12,636 bases of DNA from Candidatus Omnitrophota bacterium (GTDB lineage: Bacteria > Omnitrophota > Gorgyraeia > Aquiviventales > Aquiviventaceae), in the NCBI GenBank assembly GCA_016206675.1, contig JACQRD010000030.1, forward strand, positions 1-12,636, in the 5' to 3' direction. The stretch's first letter is position 1. Every line of letters begins with the position of its first letter. The translations under genes were made by a program, and so were the position numbers. Below the pieces are notes generated by a model that had not been told where the DNA came from, ran no database searches, and saw only the letters and a program-made list of their open reading frames with translations. Below are positions 6,486 through 12,153 of this stretch, in pieces.

Positions 6486-7309
6486 TGGACGCAACCATCG
6501 CATCGACGTTTGTCGTGGTGTTCCGTGAAGCGCTGGAAGCCGGATTGATCGTCGGCATCATCGTCACCATGCTCTCGCGCCTTCAGGCGATGCGCTACGC
6601 CCCGCCCGTGTGGGGGGGGACGCTGGCGGCGGTCGTGGCCAGCGTGCTGGTGGGGTGGATGCTGAGCGTGTCAACAGCCGCCACGCAGGAGCACTGGAAG
6701 GGCGTCATCGAAGGCGTGATTTCGCTGGTGGCGTGCGGCGTGTTGACCTGGATGGTGTTTTGGATGGACCGGCAGGCCAAGCGCCTGCGGCCGGAGCTGG
6801 AAACCCAGGTGGAATCCGCCGTCACTCGCGAAGAGGTGCCGGCGCTGGTGGCGCTGCCGTTTTTGGCCGTCTTCCGCGAGGGCGCGGAGACCGCGCTGTT
6901 TCTCAAGGCCGTGGCGATCCAAGGCTCCGGTTCGGTGTCGGCGCTGGGGGGGCTGCTGGGCGCCGGGGCGGCCGTGGCGGTGACGATGGCGATCTTCATC
7001 GGCGGGCGGCGCGTGCCGCTGAAAGCCCTCTTTCGTTGGACCGGCGGCTTGCTGCTTTTGATGGCGGCGGGGATGCTCGCCTACGGCATCCACGAGCTGG
7101 AGGAGCTGGGATGGCTGCCGCCGATCATCGAGCATGTCTGGAACATCAATCACCTCCTCAATGAAAAGCAAGGGCTCGGCGCCTTTCTGAAGGCGCTATT
7201 CGGGTACAACGGCAATCCCTCGCTGCTGGAAGTCTCCGCCTACGTGGCGTACCTGCTTGGCGTGAGCTGGTTCTTGAAGCGTACGATTCAGGTCTCCCCG
7301 ACCGCGTAA
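6482..7309 (+). CDS. FTR1/EfeU-family high-affinity iron permease
   Basis: 275 residues and about seven hydrophobic segments. Both iron-coordinating REXXE motifs of the FTR1 family are present: REALE at 15-19 (FVVVFREALEAGLIVG) and REGAE at 132-136 (FLAVFREGAETALF). It moves ferric iron across the inner membrane. Shine-Dalgarno GAGGAGG (6471-6477) precedes the start, which overlaps the exbB stop by 4 bp; ATG 6485 is an alternative. Bacterial FTR1 proteins usually occur with EfeO/EfeB or a P19-like periplasmic partner and a ferroxidase, none of which is here. Instead the gene sits inside an exbB-exbD-tonB cluster behind an outer-membrane receptor. No ABC permease for iron is encoded in this operon, so FTR1 is the only candidate for inner-membrane import. 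Confidence 0.93.
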   Translation: MMDATIASTFVVVFREALEAGLIVGIIVTMLSRLQAMRYAPPVWGGTLAAVVASVLVGWMLSVSTAATQEHWKGVIEGVISLVACGVLTWMVFWMDRQAKRLRPELETQVESAVTREEVPALVALPFLAVFREGAETALFLKAVAIQGSGSVSALGGLLGAGAAVAVTMAIFIGGRRVPLKALFRWTGGLLLLMAAGMLAYGIHELEELGWLPPIIEHVWNINHLLNEKQGLGAFLKALFGYNGNPSLLEVSAYVAYLLGVSWFLKRTIQVSPTA

Positions 7310-7317
7310 GGACGACC

Positions 7318-7716
7318 ATGCACGTCAAAGCGTTTACGACCAAGCGGCCGCGCGTGGAAATGGTGCCGCTGATCGACATGTTTTTCCTCCTGCTGATCTT
7401 TTTTATCTTCGGCGTGTTTTCGATGACGATGCAGCAAGGCATCCTCGTGGATTTGCCGACGGCGCAGACCGGGACCTCATCCGAAGAGGAACACCTGACC
7501 ATCTCGATTGACGCTGGCGGCGCGCTGTGGCTTAACCGCCAGCCGGTGACACTCAACACGCTGGGGATCGCACTGCGCCAGAGCGCTCCCGAGCAGACCG
7601 TCATCATCAATGCGGACCGGCAGGTGGCTCATGGCACGGTGATCGCTGTGTTGGATGCCGTGCGCCAGGCCGGCCTATCGCGCGTGTCGTTTCAGACCGA
7701 TCCGGCGCAGCCATGA
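7318..7716 (+). CDS. exbD: ExbD-type biopolymer transport protein
   Basis: 132 residues: a short cytoplasmic N-terminus, one membrane helix (about 16-38) and a periplasmic domain. The helix carries the essential proton-binding Asp20 in MVPLIDMFFLLLIFF, the family hallmark. The C-terminal domain shows the ExbD/TolR pattern, including VIINADRQVAHGTVIAVLDA. Start ATG 7318 follows TAAGGA (7307-7312), which is both the FTR1 stop and the Shine-Dalgarno sequence. The last 4 bp overlap tonB (ATGA), indicating coupled translation of ExbD and TonB. Confidence 0.93.
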   Translation: MHVKAFTTKRPRVEMVPLIDMFFLLLIFFIFGVFSMTMQQGILVDLPTAQTGTSSEEEHLTISIDAGGALWLNRQPVTLNTLGIALRQSAPEQTVIINADRQVAHGTVIAVLDAVRQAGLSRVSFQTDPAQP

Positions 7717-8255
7717 CGCCGCAATTTAAGGCTGCGCTGGGCCTCTCCATCGGACTCCACGCCGCGGCGCTGGCCGGCTTCTCAACCGCCGTCACTCCGG
7801 CGAAGTTTGATGTGGAGCGCGCTCCGTCCAGCCTGGAGATCTTCGTGGTCGCGCCGCCAACGCCGGCGCCCGCGCCAGTCGAGGTGGAGCCAGCGCCATC
7901 GCCGATTGAGCCGGCGGCGCAACCGCATCCGGAGCCGGTGAAAGAGACCGTGATCATTCCGGAACAGAAAGGTGCGCTGACGGAGGTGCTGCCAGGCTAT
8001 CTGCGCAACCCGGCGCCGGTCTACCCGAGGCTCTCCCGCGAGCGGGGCGAGCAGGGGCCGGTCGTCTTGGAGACGGAAGTGCTGGCCTCAGGGCGCTGCG
8101 GGTCCATCCGCGTGCTGCGCTCCTCCGGGTACCGGCGGCTCGACGAGGCCGCCACCTCGGCGATCGCCCAATGGCGGTTTGAGCCGGCCCGGCGCGCAGG
8201 GCAGCCGGTCACCGTCTGGGTCGAAATTCCAGTGACCTTCCAGTTGATCCGCTAA
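7713..8255 (+). CDS. tonB: TonB energy transducer
   Basis: 180 residues. The N-terminal membrane anchor contains S12-x3-H16 (LGLSIGLHAAAL), the SxxxH pattern through which TonB contacts ExbB/ExbD. A Pro-, Glu- and Ala-rich periplasmic spacer spans about 47-76. The C-terminal TonB domain begins near YPRLSRERGEQG (104 on) and includes VLRSSGYRRLDEAATSAI and AQWRFEPARRAGQPV. It spans the periplasm and pulls on the TonB box of the receptor. The spacer is shorter than in E. coli TonB (239 residues in total), which is common outside enterobacteria. This is the last gene of the iron operon. Confidence 0.93.
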   Translation: MTPQFKAALGLSIGLHAAALAGFSTAVTPAKFDVERAPSSLEIFVVAPPTPAPAPVEVEPAPSPIEPAAQPHPEPVKETVIIPEQKGALTEVLPGYLRNPAPVYPRLSRERGEQGPVVLETEVLASGRCGSIRVLRSSGYRRLDEAATSAIAQWRFEPARRAGQPVTVWVEIPVTFQLIR

Positions 8256-8256
8256 G

Positions 8257-8275
8257 CGCCCAGCCTGCCTGGGCG
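8257..8275 (+). terminator. Possible terminator hairpin after tonB
   Basis: Perfect 7-bp stem cgcccag/ctgggcg with a 5-nt loop, starting one base after the tonB stop codon. It is followed by tgttataat rather than a run of T, so it is a weak candidate for an intrinsic terminator. It may equally be part of the repeat element that begins at 8279. Confidence 0.35.
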
Positions 8276-8284
8276 TGTTATAAT
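8276..8284 (+). promoter_or_regulatory. Extended -10 promoter element at the edge of the repeat
   Basis: TGTTATAAT is a perfect extended -10 (TGnTATAAT). No good -35 box lies 16-18 bp upstream. It forms the left edge of the folded element and points toward nadE, so it could drive nadE. Whether it is used is unknown. Confidence 0.35.
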
Positions 8285-8391
8285 CCCACCACCTGTTTGA
8301 GGCCCGTCGCGCCTGTGGCACGACGGGCCTGCCGGTCTTGCCGGCAGGCCGCCACTAATAGTGGCGCCTGCAAACAGGTGGTGGGATAATA
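8279..8391. repeat. Cloverleaf-like palindromic element between tonB and nadE
   Basis: An outer stem pairs 8279-8299 with 8371-8391 (20 of 21 bp, core cccaccacctgtttg). It encloses three hairpins. The first is 8300-8309/8321-8330 (aggcccgtcg, perfect), extended inside by gcc/ggc. The second is 8328-8335/8341-8348 (cctgccgg/ccggcagg), sharing three bases with the first. The third is 8350-8356/8360-8366 (cgccact/agtggcg), extended by agg 8346-8348 with cct 8367-8369. Almost every base is paired. The element fills nearly the whole intergenic region and ends 13 bp before the nadE start. Confidence 0.85.
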
Positions 8392-8404
8392 TCCGCCTTC
8401 CCCC

Positions 8405-10132
8405 ATGGCCATCCTGCGTCTGGCATTGTCACAACTGAATGTCACCGTGGGCGATTTGGAGGGCAACCGCCGCCTGGTGGAGGCCGCCCTGCGTCAGGCC
8501 CGGGCGGCGCACGCGGATCTGCTGCTGGTGCCGGAGCTGAGCCTTACCGGCTACCCGCCGGAGGATTTGCTCTTAAAGCCATCCTTTATTGAGCGCAACC
8601 TCAGGATGCTCAGGGTCTTGGCGCCGTCCGCGCGCGAAGTGGTGGCAGTGGTGGGATTCGTCGATCGGGACCGCCAGGGCAGGCTCTACAATGCCGCGGC
8701 CGTCCTGGCCAATGGCCGCCATGTGGCCACCTATCGGAAGCAGTACCTGCCCAATTATGGGGTGTTCGATGAGCAGCGCTACTTCACGCCAGGCAGCGAG
8801 TTCGTGCTGTTGGAGTTGGGGGCGGCCCGCGTGGGCCTGACCATCTGCGAGGATCTCTGGACGGCTCCTCCGTGCGAGCTGCTCGCCCACGCTGGAGCGA
8901 ACCTGGTGGTGAACATCTCCGCCAGCCCGTACTACGCGGGCAAGTTCATGGTGCGCCAGCGCCTCTTTAGCAGGCAGGCGCGCCGCAACCGCGTGCCGAT
9001 CGCCTACTGCAACCTGGTCGGTGGGCAGGACGAGCTCGTCTTCGACGGGGCCAGCCTGGTGCTCGATGCGCGGGGACGGCGGCTGGTCCACGGGTGCGCG
9101 TTCCGCGAAGATACCGTGTTCGTGGATCTGCCGTTCGCCGCCTCGCGCCCCCGGCGGCCGCTCATGCCGGTCAGGCGCGTGCGGTTACCACCGCCAGCGC
9201 CGGGTCCTCGCGCGCCGCTGCCGCCGGCGCCCCGGCGGATCCTGGGGCCGGACGAGGAAGTCTACGAGGCGCTGCGGTTGGGGCTGCGCGATTACGTGCG
9301 AAAAAACGGGTTTTCCACCGTCGTCTTCGGCCTCTCAGGCGGCATCGACTCGGCGCTGACGGCGTGTCTGGCCGTCGACGCGTTGGGCGCTGCGCACGTC
9401 CGGGCGATGGTCATGCCGTCGCGGTTTTCCTCGGCGGGCACACGGCAAGATGCGCAACGGCTGGCCAAGGCCCTGAAGATGCAGGTGGTGGCGATCTCCA
9501 TCGAGCCGGTATTTCAGGCATACTTGAACAGTTTACGGCCGGTCTTCGGCCGCCGCCCGGCGGACGTCACTGAACAGAACATCCAAGCCCGCATCCGCGG
9601 CAACCTGCTGATGGCGCTCTCGAACAAGTTCGGGTGGTTGGTGCTGAACACGGGGAATAAGAGCGAGATGGCGACCGGCTACACCACGCTCTACGGCGAC
9701 ATGGCCGGCGGGTTGGCCGTCATCAAGGATGTGCCCAAGACGCTGGTCTACCGGCTGGCGCGCTGGCGCAATCACCATCCACCGGGCACCTGGCCCGCCG
9801 AAGCTCGCAGAGCGAAGGCGGGGCCGATTCCGGAGCGCATCTTCAGGCGGGCGCCGACGGCTGAATTGGCCTCTCGCCAGAAGGACCAAGACACGCTGCC
9901 GCCGTACGACGCGCTGGACCGGATTCTCAAGGCGTCTGTGGAGGAAGACCGCAGCCTCCAGGACACCATCGCCCGCAGCCGGGCGAGCGCGTCCACCGTG
10001 AGGCGCGTGTTCCACATGGTGGACCGGGCCGAGTACAAGCGGCGGCAGGCGCCGCCGGGGATTAAAATCACCCCGAAGGCCTTCGGCAGGGATCGCCGCA
10101 TGCCCATCACGAACCGCTACGTTGAAAGATGA
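8405..10132 (+). CDS. nadE: Glutamine-dependent NAD+ synthetase
   Basis: 575 residues, two domains. The N-terminal nitrilase-type glutaminase has the catalytic triad Glu44 (VPELSLTGYPPEDLL), Lys112 (YRKQYLPNY) and Cys148 (GLTICEDLW). The C-terminal synthetase has the ATP-binding SGGIDS at 311-316 and NTGNKSEMATGYTTLYGDMAG. It makes NAD+ from deamido-NAD+, ATP and glutamine-derived ammonia. The start MAILRLALSQLNVTVGD is typical; no Shine-Dalgarno sequence is visible. Oddity: between RWRN (453-456) and PIPER (474-478) there are 17 residues where homologues have about five. Residues 464-473 of this stretch are encoded by a perfect-arm 29-nt palindrome (9794-9822), an in-frame insertion. All catalytic motifs are intact, so it should be functional. 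Confidence 0.96.
   Translation: MAILRLALSQLNVTVGDLEGNRRLVEAALRQARAAHADLLLVPELSLTGYPPEDLLLKPSFIERNLRMLRVLAPSAREVVAVVGFVDRDRQGRLYNAAAVLANGRHVATYRKQYLPNYGVFDEQRYFTPGSEFVLLELGAARVGLTICEDLWTAPPCELLAHAGANLVVNISASPYYAGKFMVRQRLFSRQARRNRVPIAYCNLVGGQDELVFDGASLVLDARGRRLVHGCAFREDTVFVDLPFAASRPRRPLMPVRRVRLPPPAPGPRAPLPPAPRRILGPDEEVYEALRLGLRDYVRKNGFSTVVFGLSGGIDSALTACLAVDALGAAHVRAMVMPSRFSSAGTRQDAQRLAKALKMQVVAISIEPVFQAYLNSLRPVFGRRPADVTEQNIQARIRGNLLMALSNKFGWLVLNTGNKSEMATGYTTLYGDMAGGLAVIKDVPKTLVYRLARWRNHHPPGTWPAEARRAKAGPIPERIFRRAPTAELASRQKDQDTLPPYDALDRILKASVEEDRSLQDTIARSRASASTVRRVFHMVDRAEYKRRQAPPGIKITPKAFGRDRRMPITNRYVER
9794..9822. repeat. 29-nt palindromic element inserted in frame in nadE
   Basis: Architecture cccgcc-gaa-gctc-gca-gagc-gaa-ggcggg: a 6-bp stem, a symmetric gaa/gaa internal loop, a 4-bp stem and a 3-nt loop. 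It encodes a surface-loop-like peptide (PAEARRAKAG) absent from typical NadE proteins. The hairpin at 11981-12009 in the pilin riboswitch has exactly the same 6-3-4-3-4-3-6 layout, and the one at 11936-11980 shares ccgaagctcgc on the opposite strand. Confidence 0.75.
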
Positions 10133-10137
10133 AGAGT

Positions 10138-10201
10138 AGCACACAGCACACAGCACACAGTAAGAGGTCCTTTGCTGTCTGCTGTCTGCTGTCTGCTGTC
10201 T
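10138..10201. repeat. Heptamer tandem repeats in inverted arms before the regulator gene
   Basis: Three agcacac units (10138-10158) and four gctgtct units (10174-10201) flank a 15-nt spacer. Since gctgtct is complementary to agacagc, the arms pair with one mismatch per 7 bp. The last unit ends 4 bp before the ATG at 10206. This is the same design, in the same position, as the repeat before sucC, but with another heptamer. Confidence 0.85.
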
Positions 10202-10205
10202 GCTA

Positions 10206-10886
10206 ATGTATCGCGTTCTCTTTATTACAGATGATTGGGCGAACAAGAAGGCGCTGAAGTCGGCGCTGCTGGAGCGGGGTTTCTCCGTAGCACCGTCCGC
10301 TTCCTCTGAGGTATTCAAGGAGGAGTTTACGCCGGAGAAGCTGGATGTGCTCATCGTCGATCTGGAGCGCTGTGCCACGGAACATGCCAAGCTCTGCCAC
10401 GCGCTGCGGCGGGAACCGGCCCTGAAGGACGTGCCGCTGGTGCTGCTGGTCCCGGAGGCACAGCTCGGCCATCTGGACGTCGCCTGGGGGTTTGAGGATT
10501 ACCTCACGCTGCCCGTGACCGGCACGCGGCTGGCGGAGCGCCTCCACTTTCTCATGTGGAAGCTGCACAAAGTTGAGCTGAAGAACGGCTTTGCTCACGG
10601 CGCTCTGGTGATTGACTTCGAGCGATACGAGGTGCACGTCAAGGGCGAGCCTGTCGATTTGACCTATAAGGAGTTCGAGCTACTGAAGTTCCTGGCCACC
10701 CACCCCGGCAAAGTCTTTACGCGCGAGGCGCTGCTCGACAAGGTCTGGGGCTACGACTACTATGGCGGCACCAGGACCGTCGATGTCCACATCCGCCGCC
10801 TGCGGTCGAAGATCGAAAGCCGGGGGGCCACCTACATCGACACCGTCCGCAACGTCGGCTACAAGTTCCTTGAGCCGGGAAAATGA
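10206..10886 (+). CDS. OmpR/PhoB-family response regulator with atypical receiver
   Basis: 226 residues. The receiver domain (about 1-115) keeps the acidic pair D9/D10 and the phospho-acceptor-like D52 (VLIVDLER). However, the switch Thr/Ser is Val82 (PLVLLVPE) and the invariant Lys is Leu102 (DYLTLPV), so normal phosphorylation-dependent switching is doubtful. The winged-helix DNA-binding domain (about 128-223) is fully typical: DLTYKEFELLKFLATHPGKV, FTREALLDKVWGYDYYGGTR, TVDVHIRRLRSKIE and TVRNVGYKF. No histidine kinase is adjacent. The stop overlaps the start of the first prepilin gene by 4 bp, so it is co-translated with pilus genes and may control them. There is no Shine-Dalgarno sequence before the ATG, where the heptamer repeats end. 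Confidence 0.93.
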   Translation: MYRVLFITDDWANKKALKSALLERGFSVAPSASSEVFKEEFTPEKLDVLIVDLERCATEHAKLCHALRREPALKDVPLVLLVPEAQLGHLDVAWGFEDYLTLPVTGTRLAERLHFLMWKLHKVELKNGFAHGALVIDFERYEVHVKGEPVDLTYKEFELLKFLATHPGKVFTREALLDKVWGYDYYGGTRTVDVHIRRLRSKIESRGATYIDTVRNVGYKFLEPGK

Positions 10887-11338
10887 GCGACAACCGTCGG
10901 GGGATGTCGATCGTCGAAATGCTCCTTGGCGCGACGTTGTTGCTAGTGGGAGGGGCTGCGCTGTTGTTGTCCTTAAACGCCGCAACGCTCCATGCCGAAT
11001 ACTTGAGTCAGCAGCAGATTGCGCTCAACGCCGCCCAGGGCTTGCTGGAAGAGTGGATGGCGAGGCCAACGAGCGCCCTGCGCACGGCCCCGCCATGGCA
11101 GCCGTTTCCGCTCGCACAGCTTCCTCTACAAGCCAACGGCCAGCTGGTGCTGCAGATTCGGCCCGTGCCTGACGGAAGCGATCCGGCCACCGCCACGCTC
11201 TTTGACTTGCACGTGGCCGCCTGCTGGCAGCATCGGGAACGCGTCATCGGTGAAGCCGACTGCCAGGATGGGCCGGATGCCAATTGGTGGGTCGACTCGC
11301 CCGTCATGGTCAGCACGCGGGTCGCCCAGCGGGAGTAG
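10883..11338 (+). CDS. Type IV prepilin-like protein (PilV/GspI-like)
   Basis: 151 residues. The N-terminus has a prepilin-peptidase site, RRG|MSIVEM, cut after Gly7, with Glu at mature position +5 (residue 12), followed by a hydrophobic helix of about 20 residues (LLGATLLLVGGAALLLSLNA). The rest is an extracytoplasmic domain with two cysteines (AACWQ, ADCQD) that could form a disulfide. The size and IVEMLLG-type start suggest a minor pilin or pseudopilin of the PilV/GspI group; the exact subfamily is uncertain. It is coupled to the regulator gene by an ATGA overlap, and the next prepilin starts 3 bp after its stop. Confidence 0.85.
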   Translation: MSDNRRGMSIVEMLLGATLLLVGGAALLLSLNAATLHAEYLSQQQIALNAAQGLLEEWMARPTSALRTAPPWQPFPLAQLPLQANGQLVLQIRPVPDGSDPATATLFDLHVAACWQHRERVIGEADCQDGPDANWWVDSPVMVSTRVAQRE

Positions 11339-11341
11339 CCC

Positions 11342-11824
11342 ATGGCGTGTCGCGGGGTGACGTTGGTGGAGATGTTGTTGACCGCGGTCATCATGACCGT
11401 GGTCGGCGGGATGATCATCATCTTCATCCAGGTGAGCCGCCAGTCGTGGCTGCTCACCGATACCCGCTTAACCGCCCAGGCCGCGTCCCGGCAGGCGATG
11501 AACCGGCTCCGCGAAGATGTGCGAGCGGCGGATCAGGACAGCGTGACCTGCCTGCCGGGCACTGCCGATGTGACGGATGATCGGCTGCAGCTGACACAGA
11601 ATGATGGCGCGACGGCGATTGAGTACCGTCTCAGTGGCACGAGCCTTATCCGAAGGGTTGGGACGACCGATCAGGCGGTCGCATCACAGATCGCCGCCTT
11701 CGTGGTGCCTGCCACCTGTCCAGGGGGGTTGGTGACGGTGACGGTGACGGCGCGGGTTGGCTCACCCCTCGGCGGGAGCACGATCCAGACCTTGACCTCA
11801 GAGGTATGGGCACAGGCGCCGTAG
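11342..11824 (+). CDS. Type IV prepilin-like protein (PilW/GspJ-like)
   Basis: 160 residues. Very short leader MACRG|VTLVEML with peptidase cleavage after Gly5 and Glu at +5 (residue 10), then a hydrophobic helix (LLTAVIMTVVGGMIIIFIQV). The following RQAMNRLREDVRAADQDS segment and strand-rich tail resemble PilW/GspJ minor pilins. Two cysteines (VTCLPG, ATCPGG) may pair. It lies 3 bp after the previous prepilin, so both are one unit. The stop is followed by the 329-bp regulatory region before the next pilin-like gene. Confidence 0.85.
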   Translation: MACRGVTLVEMLLTAVIMTVVGGMIIIFIQVSRQSWLLTDTRLTAQAASRQAMNRLREDVRAADQDSVTCLPGTADVTDDRLQLTQNDGATAIEYRLSGTSLIRRVGTTDQAVASQIAAFVVPATCPGGLVTVTVTARVGSPLGGSTIQTLTSEVWAQAP

Positions 11825-11851
11825 CCGTCCGCCAGAAAACATCGCCGGGTC

Positions 11852-11881
11852 TTGATGGCGCATGATCCGGACAGGTATACT
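11852..11881 (+). promoter_or_regulatory. Sigma-70-like promoter for the riboswitch leader
   Basis: TTGATG (11852-11857), an 18-bp spacer and TATACT (11876-11881). The predicted start near 11888 lies about 12 nt before the aptamer, giving a leader of about 265 nt to the pilin-like ORF. TTGACA at 11887-11892 is a better -35 hexamer but has no matching -10 box. Confidence 0.5.
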
Positions 11882-11899
11882 CTGAGTTGACAATTCGCA

Positions 11900-12052
11900 T
11901 CTCCGAAAAAGCCACACCTAGCGCAAGCTAGGGCCCCCTCCTCCGCTCGCTGATGTGTAGCGATGGCGAGCTTCGGAGGGCTCTCCGAAGCCCGAAGGGC
12001 GTAGGAGAGGGAAAGCCACGGGTCCTTGAGGGACCGCCGGGTTGCCGAAGAG
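11900..12052 (+). promoter_or_regulatory. GEMM-I-like cyclic-dinucleotide riboswitch aptamer, interrupted
   Basis: The 5' half gaaaaagccacacc (11905-11918) aligns with the GEMM-I start (consensus like GAAAAAGGCAAACC). It runs into stem P2, cctagc/gctagg (11917-11922/11927-11932), closed by a GCAA (GNRA) tetraloop. The 3' half (12011-12050) has GAAAGCCACGGG, a hairpin ggtcc/ggacc (12021-12025/12031-12035) and GCCGGGTTGCCGAAG, the hallmark GEMM-I ending. The ligand-contacting G (G20 in the Vc2 aptamer) corresponds to G11911 and A47 to A12012. The next pair, G21-C46, is changed to C11912-G12011, a compensatory change. A 76-nt palindromic insertion (11934-12009) sits in the joining strand. GEMM-I RNAs sense c-di-GMP (cGAMP in a G20A subclass) and often control pilus genes, as the context suggests here. 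The alignment is from memory. Confidence 0.7.
11934..12009. repeat. Two palindromic hairpins inserted inside the riboswitch aptamer
   Basis: Hairpin 1 (11936-11950/11966-11980): ccctcc-tcc-gctcgc, 15-nt loop, gcgagc-ttc-ggaggg. Hairpin 2 (11981-12009): ctctcc-gaa-gccc-gaa-gggc-gta-ggagag, 29 nt, directly adjoining. In ordinary GEMM-I RNAs only about two bases (AC of GGGACGC) lie here. Hairpin 2 has the same segment lengths as the nadE insertion at 9794-9822. Hairpin 1, read on the other strand, begins ccctccgaagctcgc, close to cccgccgaagctcgc in nadE. Confidence 0.75.
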
Positions 12053-12081
12053 CGGGCAAGGATCGCCGGGTTGCCGAAGAG
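12032..12081 (+). repeat. Direct duplication of the aptamer 3' strand
   Basis: Copies 12032-12052 and 12061-12081, 29 bp apart, are identical at 20 of 21 positions (ga-c/t-cgccgggttgccgaagag). Copy 1 completes the aptamer. Copy 2 is the left arm of the terminator. Confidence 0.85.
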
Positions 12082-12117
12082 GGAGCAGTTCTTCTGGTAA
12101 CGCGGCGGTTTTGTTTT
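12062..12117 (+). terminator. Intrinsic terminator, the likely riboswitch expression platform
   Basis: 12062-12080 pairs with 12090-12109 around a 9-nt loop. gttgccgaaga pairs with tcttctggtaac (one bulged T at 12095, one G-T pair), and after one G-G mismatch cgccg (12064-12068) pairs with cggcg (12103-12107), extended by T-G and A-T. TTTTGTTTT follows at 12109-12117. The right arm can also pair with accgccg of copy 1 (12033-12039 with 12103-12109), so aptamer and terminator folds are connected. The pilin-like ORF starts 36 bp downstream. Confidence 0.8.
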
Positions 12118-12153
12118 CTCGGAGATGGTGAGCAGCACAATGGGCGGGACATC

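Noticed and set aside
8279..8391. tRNA gene, because of the cloverleaf-like fold
   Set aside because: The stem lengths, 21-bp closing stem and absence of T-loop and CCA-like features exclude a tRNA.
10138..10201. CRISPR-like array
   Set aside because: Units are 7 bp and contiguous with no spacers, so this is a tandem repeat hairpin.
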